From Bacillus sp. sid0103 (GTDB taxonomy: Bacteria; Bacillota; Bacilli; Bacillales_B; DSM-18226), in contig NZ_JAHUWN010000032.1 in assembly GCF_019219025.1 (NCBI RefSeq), forward strand, positions 3,298-67,297: DNA of 64,000 nucleotides, in the 5' to 3' direction. Every line of letters begins with the position of its first letter. Within the stretch, counting starts at the first letter, position 1. The translations under genes and the position numbers were made by a program. Below, in pieces: positions 48,475 through 58,220 of this stretch. The notes below the pieces were generated by a model. That model was not told where the DNA came from. It searched no databases and worked only from the letters and a program-made list of their open reading frames with translations.

Positions 48475-49215
48475 ATGCCAAGGTATAAATGTATCATTTC
48501 CTATGACGGCTCTGGCTTTTCCGGCTATCAGGTCCAACCTAATAAGCGGACTGTACAGTCGGTATTAGAGTCTGTTTTAACAAAAATGCATAAAGGCGAA
48601 GCGGTGAAGGTCTTCGCTTCTGGACGCACGGATGCGGGTGTCCACGCTAAAGGACAGGTGATTCATTTTGATTCACCGCTCCAAATTCCGGAAGAAAAAT
48701 GGGGACGAGCGTTGAATTCTCTGCTTCCTGAAGATATTTCAGTTCTTTCAGTTGTTTTGGAGGATGATTCGTTTCACGCGCGCTTTGATGCGAAAGGGAA
48801 GGAATACCGCTATGTGCTTCATTTATCTTCAAAACGGGATCCTTTTCAGCGGAATTTTGCATACCAGTATCCATACGTTTTAAATTTGAACGCGATGGAA
48901 CGGGCAAGTAAATTTTTCCTAGGTACCCATGACTTTACTAGTTTTTGTGCGGCAAAGACAGAAGTAGAAGATAAGGTTCGAACGATTAAAGCGATTGATT
49001 TTACTCGCGAGAATCAACGTTTAACGATCCGCTTTGTGGGAAATGGTTTTTTGTATAATATGGTTCGCATTTTGGTAGGAACTTTATTAGAGGTCGGATC
49101 AGGTGAACGAAGCCCAGAGGACATCCCGATAATATTGGCGCATAAAGACCGGACACTGTCCGGAAAAACAGCTCCTGGTCACGGATTATACCTTTGGGAA
49201 GTATTTTATGAATAA
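48475..49215 (+). CDS. truA: tRNA pseudouridine(38-40) synthase TruA
   Basis: 246 residues. Catalytic Asp in [15 protein letters not shown] (about residue 53). [19 protein letters not shown] start and [18 protein letters not shown]. Modifies the tRNA anticodon stem. 12 nt after ecfT. Confidence 0.96.
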   Translation: MPRYKCIISYDGSGFSGYQVQPNKRTVQSVLESVLTKMHKGEAVKVFASGRTDAGVHAKGQVIHFDSPLQIPEEKWGRALNSLLPEDISVLSVVLEDDSFHARFDAKGKEYRYVLHLSSKRDPFQRNFAYQYPYVLNLNAMERASKFFLGTHDFTSFCAAKTEVEDKVRTIKAIDFTRENQRLTIRFVGNGFLYNMVRILVGTLLEVGSGERSPEDIPIILAHKDRTLSGKTAPGHGLYLWEVFYE

Positions 49216-49251
49216 AATTACTTAAACAACTTTACCTGGTGTAACATTTTC

Positions 49252-49280
49252 TTGACATATCGGCCCGTAGAACTTATTAT
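49252..49280 (+). promoter_or_regulatory. Promoter of rplM-rpsI
   Basis: TTGACA at 49252-49257, 17-nt spacer, TATTAT at 49275-49280. It precedes the L13 leader. Confidence 0.68.
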
Positions 49281-49285
49281 ATTAT

Positions 49286-49400
49286 ATGTGCGTGTTTTTA
49301 ATCCCACGATAAAGCCCCGGAAAGTCTTCATCGTGATTGAAAATATATGAATACAAACTTAGCCGCACAAGGGTATTAGATGTTCATTCCCGGAACAGAA
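49286..49400 (+). ncRNA. L13 ribosomal protein leader
   Basis: Basal pairing GTGCG (49288-49292) / CGCAC (49364-49368) and hairpin CACGAT (49305-49310) / ATCGTG (49330-49335) enclosing the conserved aaagccccggaaagtcttc. This matches my memory of the Bacillus L13 leader upstream of rplM-rpsI, thought to be autoregulatory. No search was run. Confidence 0.8.
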
Positions 49401-49468
49401 TCGAACTCTAATTACTTTAAAAGTGCGAAAACAATAATCTTTATGGATTTAAATTAGGAGGGAAACTC

Positions 49469-49906
49469 ATGCGTACAACGTTTATGGCAAATGCCAACAC
49501 TATCGAGCGTAAATGGTACGTAATTGATGCAGAGGGCAAAACTCTTGGACGTCTTGCTTCTGAAGTAGCATCAATTTTACGTGGTAAAAACAAACCAACT
49601 TTTACACCACATGTTGACACTGGTGATAATGTAATCATTCTTAACGCTTCTAAAGTAGAACTTACTGGTAAGAAATTAACTGACAAAATTTACTACCGTC
49701 ACACAAATCACCCAGGTGGTTTAAAGCAAAGAACAGCTCTAGAAATGCGTACTAACTATGCTGAGAAAATGATCGAGCTTGCTGTTAAAGGTATGCTTCC
49801 AAAGAATTCTCTTGGCCGTCAAATGTTTAAAAAATTACATGTATATGCTGGCAGCGAACATCCGCACCAAGCACAACAACCTGAAGTTTACGAACTTCGC
49901 GGTTAA
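49469..49906 (+). CDS. rplM: 50S ribosomal protein L13
   Basis: 145 residues. [20 protein letters not shown] and [28 protein letters not shown] motifs. AGGAGGG upstream. 20 nt before rpsI. Confidence 0.97.
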   Translation: MRTTFMANANTIERKWYVIDAEGKTLGRLASEVASILRGKNKPTFTPHVDTGDNVIILNASKVELTGKKLTDKIYYRHTNHPGGLKQRTALEMRTNYAEKMIELAVKGMLPKNSLGRQMFKKLHVYAGSEHPHQAQQPEVYELRG

Positions 49907-49926
49907 TAAAGAGGGAGGGAATTAAC

Positions 49927-50319
49927 TTGGCACAAGTTCAATATATCGGTACAGGTCGCCGTAAGAGTTCTGTCGCACGTGTGCGTTTAGTACCAGGCAC
50001 AGGTAAAATTATTGTTAATGGTCGTGAAATCGAAGATTATATCCCATTTGAAGCTTTACGTGTTGTTGTAAGACAACCATTAGTAGCTACTGAAACTGTA
50101 GGAAGCTACGATGTTCTTGTAAACGTAAGCGGCGGTGGATACACTGGTCAAGCTGGCGCAATCCGCCACGGTATTGCTCGCGCATTACTACAAGCTGACC
50201 CTGAATTCCGTCCAACATTAAAGCGCGCTGGATTATTAACTCGTGATGCACGTATGAAAGAACGTAAAAAATACGGTCTTAAAGGTGCTCGTCGTGCGCC
50301 TCAGTTCTCAAAACGTTAA
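49927..50319 (+). CDS. rpsI: 30S ribosomal protein S9
   Basis: 130 residues. [19 protein letters not shown] start (TTG codon) and the tRNA-contacting C-terminus [20 protein letters not shown] upstream. Its last 22 codons are repeated at 58155-58220, and the insertion that follows keeps the gene intact. Confidence 0.97.
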   Translation: MAQVQYIGTGRRKSSVARVRLVPGTGKIIVNGREIEDYIPFEALRVVVRQPLVATETVGSYDVLVNVSGGGYTGQAGAIRHGIARALLQADPEFRPTLKRAGLLTRDARMKERKKYGLKGARRAPQFSKR

Positions 50320-50358
50320 TTTTTACGTTTCAAAGACTCTCAAACCTTTGGTTTGGGG
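50254..50358 (+). repeat. Direct repeat, left copy (rpsI 3' end plus terminator)
   Basis: 105 bp identical to 58155-58259: from the ATG of codon MKERKK through the rpsI stop and most of its terminator hairpin. After that the copies differ by one extra G and then diverge. It marks the left edge of the inserted segment. Confidence 0.95.
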
Positions 50359-50368
50359 TCTTTTTTTG
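50331..50368 (+). terminator. Terminator after rpsI
   Basis: agactctcaaacc pairs with ggtttggggtct around tttg, followed by seven T. Confidence 0.88.
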
Positions 50369-50422
50369 TATAGGAAATTATAAAATAATTAATTGTGAAT
50401 AAATTGAAATAGTTCTCTGAAT

Positions 50423-50567
50423 CCAGCTCCAGCGTCCAGCGCTAGTGTACTTCGCTCTCCGCCCTACATAAGTCAACATCAATCGACTTGAGCTCCGTGT
50501 TTCCTTTATCTTAGTTGGAGCGCTCCAGCCCATATGGCGCTAAATGGGCGCATGCACCTTTTGTTCT
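50423..50567 (+). repeat. 145-bp intergenic repeat, right copy
   Basis: Same family as 17219-17364, opposite orientation. Ends ccagctccagcgtccagcgc... and ...gcgcatgcaccttttgttct. The rest of the rpsI-symporter gap (50369-50760) has a 12-bp palindrome caaggtacctt(g) at about 50620-50631 and AT-rich sequence, with no gene. Confidence 0.8.
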
Positions 50568-50760
50568 GTCTACAAATAGCTTTTGACCACGAAAATATTT
50601 CCTACCACTAATCATAGTTCAAGGTACCTTGGATTCTCGTAGCGGTTTTTTCTTTTAAAAATTTTTTTAATCGTTTTGTAGATTTTTGTAGGGTTTTGTT
50701 GTTTTGCTTATAAACTTACTTAAGTATTCTAAATTGAAAGCGTTAACAAGGGGGATGGAC

Positions 50761-52032
50761 ATGAAAAAATTTGGATTAGCTGCGCAAATTTTTATTGCAC
50801 TTATTTTAGGTATAGTGGTTGGGGCTGCTACCTATGGGAACAATACAGCAATTGCCTACATTGCGCCAATCGGTGATATTTTCATTCATTTAATTAAAAT
50901 GATCGTTATGCCGATTGTAATAGCCGCACTTGTTGTTGCGGTGGCGGGTGTAGGTGATATAAAAAAATTAGGTAAGCTTGGCGGCAAGACGATTCTTTAT
51001 TTTGAAATCATTACAACGATTGCACTCGGGATTGGATTGCTGGCTGCAAATGTGTTCCATCCAGGTTCTGGTGTAGATATGAGCCATCTGGCAAAAGGAG
51101 ATATCTCAGCATACGAACAAACAGCAAGCGCTACACAAAACAAAGGCTTTGCGGAAACAATCGTTCACATCGTTCCAAAAAATGTGTTTGAATCAATGGC
51201 GCAAGGGGATCTATTGCCGATTATTTTCTTCAGTGTTCTATTCGGCCTAGGGGTCGCGGCAATCGGGGACAAAGGAAAGCCGGTGCTTCAATTCTTTGAA
51301 GGTGTATTAGAAGCAATGTTTTGGGTAACAAATCAAGTAATGAAGGCTGCTCCGTTTGGAGTATTCGCTCTTATTGCGGTGACGGTGGCCCATTTCGGAG
51401 TGAGCACATTGCTTCCGCTTGGAAAGCTTGTATTGGCTGTGTATGTAACTGTATTGTTTTTCGCTATTGTGATTTTAGGTATAAACGCGAAAATGACAGG
51501 AACAAATATTTTTACACTTATTAAGATTTTAAAGGAAGAACTTATCATTTCTTTTACAACAGCGAGTTCTGAGGCAGTTCTCCCGAACATCATGAAAAAG
51601 ATGGAGCAATTCGGTTGTCCGAAGGCGATTGTTTCTTTCGTCATTCCGACAGGATACACATTCAATCTGACAGGATCAGCAATTTATCAAGCGCTTGCTT
51701 CGCTATTTGTTGCGCAAATGTATAACATACACATGTCGTTGATGGAGCAAATTACATTGTTATTTGTACTTATGATGACTTCAAAAGGTATGGCAGGCGT
51801 CCCAGGTGCATCGTTTGTCGTTGTGCTGGCGACACTCGGCTCTATGGGATTACCGTTAGAGGGAATTGCTTTGATTGCTGGCATCGATCGTATTTTAGAT
51901 ATGATTCGCTCGGCTGTAAACGTTTTAGGAAACTCATTGGCTGCCATCTCAATGGCGAAATGGGAGGGCGAATTTGATAAAGAAAAAGCTCAGGACTATT
52001 TGGATTCTGTTAAAGAAACAAAGGCTGCATAA
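50761..52032 (+). CDS. DAACS-family glutamate/aspartate or dicarboxylate:cation symporter
   Basis: 423 residues with eight hydrophobic segments plus two re-entrant hairpins. Family motifs: hairpin 1 FTTASSEAVLP, TM7 GYTFNLTGSAIYQALA and hairpin 2 GVPGASFVVVLATLGSMGLP. Imports acidic amino acids or C4-dicarboxylates with Na+ or H+. The next gene, aspartase, makes L-aspartate (or glutamate/fumarate) the likely substrate. Start 50761 after AAGGGGG; nearby upstream starts are less well placed. First gene of the segment between the rpsI repeats. Confidence 0.9.
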   Translation: MKKFGLAAQIFIALILGIVVGAATYGNNTAIAYIAPIGDIFIHLIKMIVMPIVIAALVVAVAGVGDIKKLGKLGGKTILYFEIITTIALGIGLLAANVFHPGSGVDMSHLAKGDISAYEQTASATQNKGFAETIVHIVPKNVFESMAQGDLLPIIFFSVLFGLGVAAIGDKGKPVLQFFEGVLEAMFWVTNQVMKAAPFGVFALIAVTVAHFGVSTLLPLGKLVLAVYVTVLFFAIVILGINAKMTGTNIFTLIKILKEELIISFTTASSEAVLPNIMKKMEQFGCPKAIVSFVIPTGYTFNLTGSAIYQALASLFVAQMYNIHMSLMEQITLLFVLMMTSKGMAGVPGASFVVVLATLGSMGLPLEGIALIAGIDRILDMIRSAVNVLGNSLAAISMAKWEGEFDKEKAQDYLDSVKETKAA

Positions 52033-52052
52033 AGGGATAGGAGGAGAATGTA

Positions 52053-53489
52053 ATGACAGTAACTGAAATAAAAGCAAACGTTCGGATTGAAAAGGATTTT
52101 TTAGGGGAAAAAGAGGTGCCTGTAAATGCCTATTACGGCATCCAAACATTGCGCGCTGTCGAGAACTTTCCTATTACAGGATATATAATTCATGAAGAAC
52201 TAATTAAAGCTTTGGCCATTGTCAAGAAAGCGGCTGCTCTTGCCAATATGGAAACAAAGCGTCTGTATGAAGGGGCAGGCAAAGCCATAATAGAGGCTGC
52301 TCAAGAAATCATCGACGGCAAGTGGCATGATCATTTCATTGTCGACCCGATTCAAGGCGGCGCAGGTACATCAATGAACATGAATGCGAATGAGGTCATT
52401 GCCAATCGTGCGCTTGAATTAATCGGAAAAGAAAGAGGAGACTACTTTCATATTAGTCCGAACAGCCATGTGAATATGGCACAGTCTACGAATGATGCTT
52501 TTCCGACTGCGATTCACATCGCAACATTGAATATGTTAGAAAAATTATTAGACACAATGGAATCTATGCATGGCGTATTCGAGCAAAAAGCAAAGGAATT
52601 TGACCGGGTCATCAAAATGGGCCGTACTCATCTGCAGGATGCTGTACCGATTCGATTAGGTCAAGAGTTTGAAGCATACTCCCGCGTAATTGCCCGCGAT
52701 ATCAAGCGCATCAAACAATCACGCCAGCATTTATATGAGGTGAACATGGGCGCTACGGCAGTGGGAACGGGCTTGAACGCAGACCCTCGCTATATTGAGC
52801 GTGTAGTAGAGCATCTTGCCGATATTAGCGGCTTATCGCTTGTGGGCGCTGAGCACCTTGTGGATGCAACCCAAAACACAGATGTTTACACGGAAGTATC
52901 GGCAGCACTTAAAGTATGCATGATGAACATGTCCAAAATTGCCAATGATTTGAGATTGATGGCCTCCGGTCCTCGCACGGGATTAGGCGAGATAACATTG
53001 CCTTCCCGTCAGCCTGGTTCTTCCATTATGCCGGGGAAAGTCAACCCTGTAATGGCTGAGGTCATTAATCAAGTTGCGTTCCAAGTTATTGGAAACGACC
53101 ATACGATTTGTCTTGCATCTGAAGCAGGGCAGCTGGAACTGAATGTTATGGAGCCTGTTCTCGTATTTAATTTACTTCAATCCATCAGTATTATGAATAA
53201 TGCATTTCGTGCATTTACAGACTATTGTTTAAAGGGAATTGAAGCAAATGAAGAAAGAATGAAGGAATATGTAGAAAAGAGTGCAGGCATTATTACGGCG
53301 GTAAATCCGCATATCGGCTATGAGGTTGCTGCACGTATAGCGAGAGAAGCGATTTTAACCGGTCAGCCGATTCGCGAATTATGCTTGAAATATGACGTAT
53401 TATCAGAAGAAGAGCTCGATCTAATTTTGGATCCTTATGAAATGACTCACCCAGGTATCGCAGGTGCAGTTCTTTTAGATAGACAGTAA
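52053..53489 (+). CDS. aspA: Aspartate ammonia-lyase
   Basis: 478 residues. L-aspartate to fumarate + NH3. Fumarase/aspartase signature GSSIMPGKVNPV, substrate-site TSTNDAFPTAIH-like QSTNDAFPTAIH, and GIQTLRAVENFPITGY, the last favouring aspartase over class II fumarase. 20 nt after the symporter, so co-transcribed. GGAGGAG upstream. Confidence 0.93.
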   Translation: MTVTEIKANVRIEKDFLGEKEVPVNAYYGIQTLRAVENFPITGYIIHEELIKALAIVKKAAALANMETKRLYEGAGKAIIEAAQEIIDGKWHDHFIVDPIQGGAGTSMNMNANEVIANRALELIGKERGDYFHISPNSHVNMAQSTNDAFPTAIHIATLNMLEKLLDTMESMHGVFEQKAKEFDRVIKMGRTHLQDAVPIRLGQEFEAYSRVIARDIKRIKQSRQHLYEVNMGATAVGTGLNADPRYIERVVEHLADISGLSLVGAEHLVDATQNTDVYTEVSAALKVCMMNMSKIANDLRLMASGPRTGLGEITLPSRQPGSSIMPGKVNPVMAEVINQVAFQVIGNDHTICLASEAGQLELNVMEPVLVFNLLQSISIMNNAFRAFTDYCLKGIEANEERMKEYVEKSAGIITAVNPHIGYEVAARIAREAILTGQPIRELCLKYDVLSEEELDLILDPYEMTHPGIAGAVLLDRQ

Positions 53490-53511
53490 ACTTGTACATG
53501 ACAAGCAAAGG

Positions 53512-53541
53512 AGGGCGGAGCGGCCCTTTTTTGCTTGTCAT
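53512..53541 (+). terminator. Terminator after aspA
   Basis: AGGGC / GCCCT around ggagcg with a T run (53512-53532), enclosed by the wider perfect arms ATGACAAGCAAA (53498-53509) / TTTGCTTGTCAT (53530-53541). Confidence 0.7.
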
Positions 53542-53559
53542 AAGGGATAAAACTTCGCC

Positions 53560-53660
53560 GGCAAGGCGCTGCTACCAGAGAACCCTCCACCACAAAAAAA
53601 CAAAAGGCGCTTTTTAGGGAGAAGAACCTCTGGTTCTGCGCCTGAACGAGCCGGCTGCCT
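53560..53660. repeat. Large imperfect inverted repeat upstream of the malic enzyme gene
   Basis: Arms gccggcaaggcgc...ccagag (from about 53560) and cctctgg...gcgcctgaacgagccggc (to about 53658) can pair with interruptions over nearly 100 bp. No T run follows on either side. It may be an RNA structure or a decayed mobile fragment. Confidence 0.5.
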
Positions 53661-53712
53661 TATTTTTATTGAGAATCAATAGCAGAAGTTGATTGGAAAA
53701 GGAAGGGATTAT

Positions 53713-55407
53713 ATGTATAAATTCAAGGTTGGTCCGAATGGGGATGTGGAAACTGCCTTACGAGGTGCGGAATTAATGGCTATACCGTTGTTGAATAAGG
53801 GGGTTGCATTCACTGAGGAGGAGAGACAGGAGCTGGATTTAACAGGATTATTGCCGCCGGCAGTACTGACGCTCGATGAGCAGGCACGCCGCGCTTATGA
53901 ACAATTCTCCTCGCAGCCGAACGATTTGCATAAAAATGTTGCGTTATCGGCACTGCATGACCGAAACGAGGTATTGTTTTACCGAGTGCTGACGGACCAT
54001 CTACCAGAAATGCTTCCGATCATATATACACCGACAGTCGGGTTAGCAATCCAGCGTTACAGCATCGAATACCGCCGACCGCGCGGGGTGTATTTATCTA
54101 TTATTGATGCAAACGGCATTGAACAAGCATTTGAAAACTTCGGGGCGAGTGCGGAAGATATCGATTTAATCGTTGTTACCGATGGGGAAGGCATTTTAGG
54201 AATCGGTGACTGGGGTGTTGGCGGTATTAATATCGCGATTGGTAAATTAGCCGTTTATACAGCCGCTGCAGGAATCGATCCCGCACGTGTCATGCCTGTA
54301 ATTTTAGATGTAGGCACAGATCGTGATGAGCTTCTGGACAACCCGTTCTACATCGGAAATTGCCATCCCCGTGTTCGGTATGGACAGTATGATGCATTCA
54401 TTGAGCAGTTTGTAAGTACGGCGGCGAGAATGTTTCCTAATGCCTTGCTCCATTGGGAGGATTTCAGCTCCCATAATGCGCGAAGCATTTTAGACAAGTA
54501 TCGAGATAATGTGTGTACATTTAATGACGATATACAAGGCACAGGAGCCGTATCGCTTGCTGCTGTGCTGGCGGCAGTGCGCGCTTCCGATATTCCGCTC
54601 AGTGAGCATCGTGTTGTCATATTCGGGGCGGGTACAGCCGGTATTGGAATTGCTGATCAGGTGCGAGATGCCATGGTACGCGAGGGGCTTTCATGGGAAT
54701 CGGCGAACCGCAGATTTTGGTGCATTGACCGGAATGGTTTACTGGAAGATGATATGGAAGAATTGTACGACTTCCAGCGCCCATATGCGCGTCCTGCTGA
54801 AGAAAACAATGCAGGATTGGGCTTAGCTGAAGTCGTTCGTCAAGTACATCCAACTATTTTGATCGGAACTTCAACTGTGGCGGGGGCATTCACCGAGGAT
54901 ATTGTGAAAGACATGGCAGCTCACGTTGAAAGACCGGTAATTTTGCCTATGTCCAATCCGACTCCCCTTGCGGAAGCAAAGCCTGCTGATCTAATCCATT
55001 GGACTGAGGGAAGAGCCCTAGTAGCAACAGGAAGTCCGTTTTCTCCTGTAGCATATAACAAAACAGTATATGTTATCGGACAATCCAATAACGCTCTTAT
55101 TTTTCCGGGGCTTGGACTTGGAACGAACGTGTCCCGTGCAAGTATCATCACTGACGGCATGTTTGCTGCGGCAGCAGAAGCTGTGGCGGGCATGATCGAT
55201 GTAAGCAAGCCGGGTGCGCCTTTACTTCCGCAGATTGAGAATCTTCGTGCCATTTCAGAAATTGTCGCGATAGAAGTGGCAAAGGCGGCTGTTGCCGATG
55301 GTGTCGCACGAATAAAACATGACGATATTAAGCAAGCAGTTCGAAACGCAATGTGGGAACCGGTGTATCGGCCTATAAAAGCGGCAAAGGAAACTGTTAT
55401 GGTATAA
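53713..55407 (+). CDS. maeA: NAD-type malic enzyme (malate dehydrogenase, oxaloacetate-decarboxylating)
   Basis: 564 residues, the long form. L-malate + NAD+ to pyruvate + CO2 + NADH. Catalytic Tyr region [20 protein letters not shown], metal region [12 protein letters not shown] and [19 protein letters not shown], Rossmann motif [12 protein letters not shown], and [13 protein letters not shown]. Start 53713 with GGAAGGG; the earlier TTG at 53689 lacks a site. Acts downstream of aspartase via fumarate hydratase made elsewhere. Confidence 0.94.
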   Translation: MYKFKVGPNGDVETALRGAELMAIPLLNKGVAFTEEERQELDLTGLLPPAVLTLDEQARRAYEQFSSQPNDLHKNVALSALHDRNEVLFYRVLTDHLPEMLPIIYTPTVGLAIQRYSIEYRRPRGVYLSIIDANGIEQAFENFGASAEDIDLIVVTDGEGILGIGDWGVGGINIAIGKLAVYTAAAGIDPARVMPVILDVGTDRDELLDNPFYIGNCHPRVRYGQYDAFIEQFVSTAARMFPNALLHWEDFSSHNARSILDKYRDNVCTFNDDIQGTGAVSLAAVLAAVRASDIPLSEHRVVIFGAGTAGIGIADQVRDAMVREGLSWESANRRFWCIDRNGLLEDDMEELYDFQRPYARPAEENNAGLGLAEVVRQVHPTILIGTSTVAGAFTEDIVKDMAAHVERPVILPMSNPTPLAEAKPADLIHWTEGRALVATGSPFSPVAYNKTVYVIGQSNNALIFPGLGLGTNVSRASIITDGMFAAAAEAVAGMIDVSKPGAPLLPQIENLRAISEIVAIEVAKAAVADGVARIKHDDIKQAVRNAMWEPVYRPIKAAKETVMV

Positions 55408-55408
55408 T
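55400..55408 (+). promoter_or_regulatory. Candidate extended -10 upstream of the sensor kinase gene
   Basis: TGgTATAAT spanning the maeA stop codon; no good -35. Transcripts would begin inside the hairpin at 55414. Confidence 0.3.
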
Positions 55409-55413
55409 GGGCG

Positions 55414-55449
55414 AAAATACAGCTTGTTTTGATAAACAAGCTGTATTTT
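55414..55449. terminator. Perfect 16-bp hairpin after maeA
   Basis: AAAATACAGCTTGTTT (55414-55429), loop TGAT, AAACAAGCTGTATTTT (55434-55449). A-T ends give a T-rich 3' side in both directions, so it can act as a terminator separating maeA from the regulatory genes. Confidence 0.7.
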
Positions 55450-55481
55450 CATATATAACTAGTAGTGTATGGGGGGCAATT

Positions 55482-56837
55482 GTGTTTATAACTACAAGGC
55501 GGCGGTTTGTTAGTAGCAAAAATCAGGAAGTGGCGGATTTGAGAGCGGATCAACTGCAAAGCAAAGATTTCTGGATCGTTATTGCTCTTATGGTTATAGT
55601 ACCAATCGCGGGTGAATTGAACTTTCATCCATTCGATAATGTATTTCGTGTAAGTTTCGGAACACCTATTTTCTTCTTTTCTTTATTGTTCTTTCGTAAA
55701 ATTTCACCAGTTGTCATGGGGCTGTTAGTAGGAACGTCAGTTTCGGCGTTCCGTGTTTTATTGGATTGGATGGTGTCGGCAGACTTTAGCCTGGCAGTAT
55801 CTCTTACCGAACGGTATCCGACGTTCTTCTACTATTTTACATATGCCTTCCTGTTTTATTTGATGAGGGTGAATCGTTTTCAACATCCTTTGCTGATTGG
55901 ATGTTTCGGTATTACAATTGAAATCACATCTAGTCTTATTGAGTTAATGCTTTTTCATCTTTTTGTATTGGGAACGGCTGTGACGATAGGGGCATTGAAT
56001 AAAATAATTATTATCGCGGTGTTTCGAAGCTTTTTTGTTTTGGCCTTCATCAATATGATGAAGCTGTACGAACTACGACTGAAAGAATCGCAAACCCGGA
56101 GGGAGAATGAGAATATGCTCATGCACCTTTCCAATTTGTATGTAGAGTCTGTTTATTTGAAAAAGACGCTACAAAATGCAGAAACCATCACAAAAGAATC
56201 CTACAATCTATATCGAAACATGATTGATTTTAAAAAAGACCAAGGACTTCCAATTGAAAATTGGGGAAAAAAAGCTTTACGGATAGCCGGAGAGGTGCAT
56301 GAAATAAAAAAGGATAACCAAAGAATCTTTGCGGGCCTTTCAAAGCTCATTTCAAGCGAAAGTCTGCCGGAATATATGAATGTACATGAATTAGCGTACA
56401 TAATAGTTCGAATCAATCAGCAATATGCAGCGCTGTTAGGGAAGAAAATTGAATTTGTTTCGCAGATTAGGGGAGAGCATCCGAATTATCACATTTACCT
56501 TATACTGTCTTTTATCAACAATTTAGTCGCGAACGCAGTGGAAGCGATTGAGAATACAGGCACAATCACCGTTTCAATAGATAAAGAGGAAAATTGGATC
56601 GAGTGTAAAGTGATTGACGACGGTCCGGGCGTTCCTTCAAAATATAAACATCTCATTTTTAAACCGGGGTTTACCTCTAAATATGGAGAAGATGGAACAC
56701 CGTCCACGGGAATCGGGCTATCTTATATAAAAGAAATGTCAGAGGAATTGGGAGGCGAGGTAACGCTCCAAACGAGTGGGGAAGGATGCATTTTCATTAT
56801 CCGGCTGCCGATCCTCTGTCTTGCCGAGAAAGGGTGA
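55482..56837 (+). CDS. Sensor histidine kinase, GlnK (YcbA)-like
   Basis: About 451 residues from GTG 55482 (GGGGGG just upstream). About six membrane helices at residues 30-195, then a coiled linker, a phospho-acceptor box EVHEIKKDNQRIF (His about 273), and an HATPase domain with N-box NNLVANAVEAIENTG, DDGPGVP and TGIGLSY. The partner regulator has a YcbB/GlnL output domain, so the B. subtilis GlnK-GlnL glutamine system is the nearest relative I know. The signal may be glutamine, glutamate, aspartate or a C4 acid. The exact start is uncertain. Confidence 0.82.
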   Translation: MFITTRRRFVSSKNQEVADLRADQLQSKDFWIVIALMVIVPIAGELNFHPFDNVFRVSFGTPIFFFSLLFFRKISPVVMGLLVGTSVSAFRVLLDWMVSADFSLAVSLTERYPTFFYYFTYAFLFYLMRVNRFQHPLLIGCFGITIEITSSLIELMLFHLFVLGTAVTIGALNKIIIIAVFRSFFVLAFINMMKLYELRLKESQTRRENENMLMHLSNLYVESVYLKKTLQNAETITKESYNLYRNMIDFKKDQGLPIENWGKKALRIAGEVHEIKKDNQRIFAGLSKLISSESLPEYMNVHELAYIIVRINQQYAALLGKKIEFVSQIRGEHPNYHIYLILSFINNLVANAVEAIENTGTITVSIDKEENWIECKVIDDGPGVPSKYKHLIFKPGFTSKYGEDGTPSTGIGLSYIKEMSEELGGEVTLQTSGEGCIFIIRLPILCLAEKG

Positions 56838-56841
56838 GTTT

Positions 56842-57774
56842 ATGTTTTTTTATATTACGGATGATGATGAAGTCTTTCGATCTATGCTGTCACAAATTAT
56901 AGAGGATGAAGAATTGGGTGACGTTGTAGGGGAAGAGGATGATGGTTCTTTCCTAGATGCACATACGCTGGCAATGAAGCATGTCGATATTTTATTCATT
57001 GATTTACTGATGCCGATCCGGGACGGAATTGAAACCATTCGTCGCATTGCGCCGTCATTTAAAGGGAAAATTATTATGATTTCCCAAGTGGAATCAAAAG
57101 AACTGATCGGGGAGGCTTATTCACTTGGAATCGAATATTACATCACGAAGCCGCTGAACAGAAATGAAGTATTATCGGTTGTACAGAAGGTCATGGAACA
57201 CATTCGTTTGGAGCGGTCTATACAAGACATTCAAAAATCACTCAGCAATGTATTTGATTTGAATTCCGCCAAGGAACAAAAGTCTTCCTCCGAGGAAAAG
57301 AAAATTACAGATTGGGGGCAAGTTCTTTTATCCGAACTCGGCATAGCCGGTGAAAATGGAAGCAAGGACTTGCTGGAAATCATCGATTATTTATTCCATT
57401 ATGAGACAAAACTAGCATTTGAGACGGGATTTCCTATTTTAAAGGATATCTTCACCCATATCAGTTTGAAAAAATTAGGAACGGTCGCTTCGCAAGATGA
57501 GGTTGACAGGGAGAGAAAAGCGTCAGAACAGCGTGTTCGCCGAGCAATTTACCAATCATTGAACCATTTGGCATCTCTTGGCCTCGCTGATTTTGCGAAT
57601 CAGAAATTTGAGAATTACGCGTCGAAGTTTTTTGATTTTACAACAGTGCGTCAACGAATGACGGAATTGAAACAAGCATCTTTAATTTCATCAACGCATA
57701 CGCGGATTAATGCCAAGAAGTTTATTCAGGTGTTGTATTTTGAAGCAAAACAGCTGGTAGATGAGGGATATTAG
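56842..57774 (+). CDS. Response regulator, GlnL (YcbB)-like
   Basis: 310 residues. Receiver with acidic pocket DDD (residues 7-9), phospho-acceptor D54 (ILFIDLLMP) and K about 105 (YYITKPLN). The C-terminal half is a YcbB-type domain (ITDWGQVLLSELGIAGENGS, RRAIYQSLNHLASLGLADF, FFDFTTVRQRM) that binds DNA in the GlnL family. Four nt after the kinase gene. Proposed to activate the symporter/aspA/maeA genes; operator not identified. Confidence 0.86.
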   Translation: MFFYITDDDEVFRSMLSQIIEDEELGDVVGEEDDGSFLDAHTLAMKHVDILFIDLLMPIRDGIETIRRIAPSFKGKIIMISQVESKELIGEAYSLGIEYYITKPLNRNEVLSVVQKVMEHIRLERSIQDIQKSLSNVFDLNSAKEQKSSSEEKKITDWGQVLLSELGIAGENGSKDLLEIIDYLFHYETKLAFETGFPILKDIFTHISLKKLGTVASQDEVDRERKASEQRVRRAIYQSLNHLASLGLADFANQKFENYASKFFDFTTVRQRMTELKQASLISSTHTRINAKKFIQVLYFEAKQLVDEGY

Positions 57775-58154
57775 AATGTAAATAGGAGCCTGGGATAGAA
57801 GAGTGATTCCAAGTAAGGAACTGTATATGGTATCAGCCTTTTAATAATAAGGAATGTTTATTAAATGAGTCCTGGGTTGAACATGCTTCTTGCGATATAA
57901 TTTCAGTTACTGATAATTTACGAATAATATATTTTTATGTTATTCACTAATCAAAATGTTTATATTGCTTCTTTAACTTATACAAAAAATGAAGATACCC
58001 AACAGGCAAGATGGGTATCTATTTGACCACATTTTGACCACAAAACATATAGACCGATATATTATTTCATTTCATATTTACTTTATTAAGACTGATAGAC
58101 GCTTGATTTTTTAGGATTGATTTATTTCAAATTATTTCATATTATATGAAACAA
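57775..58154. other. Gene-free right part of the inserted segment
   Basis: AT-rich, no credible gene. A hairpin GATACCCA (57993-58000)... TGGGTATC (58011-58018) lies next to ttgaccacattttgaccac (58023-58041). Read on the - strand this gives ...CGQNVVK, a stop, then the hairpin, which resembles the 3' tail of a phage-type integrase gene, though only about 15 codons are open. ttttgaccac also occurs near the left edge (50581-50590). Confidence 0.4.
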
Positions 58155-58220
58155 ATGAAAGAACGTAAAAAATACGGTCTTAAAGGTGCTCGTCGTGCGC
58201 CTCAGTTCTCAAAACGTTAA
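58155..58220 (+). pseudogene. rpsI: Duplicated 3' fragment of rpsI (22 codons)
   Basis: Encodes [21 protein letters not shown] and a stop, identical in DNA to the end of rpsI at 50254-50319. It lacks the first 109 codons, and no ribosome binding site is seen. Confidence 0.95.

Noticed and set aside
50369..58154. Search for insertion sequences or transposase/integrase genes in the island
   Set aside because: No open frame with a transposase or recombinase motif; only the doubtful 15-codon tail at 58.02 kb.
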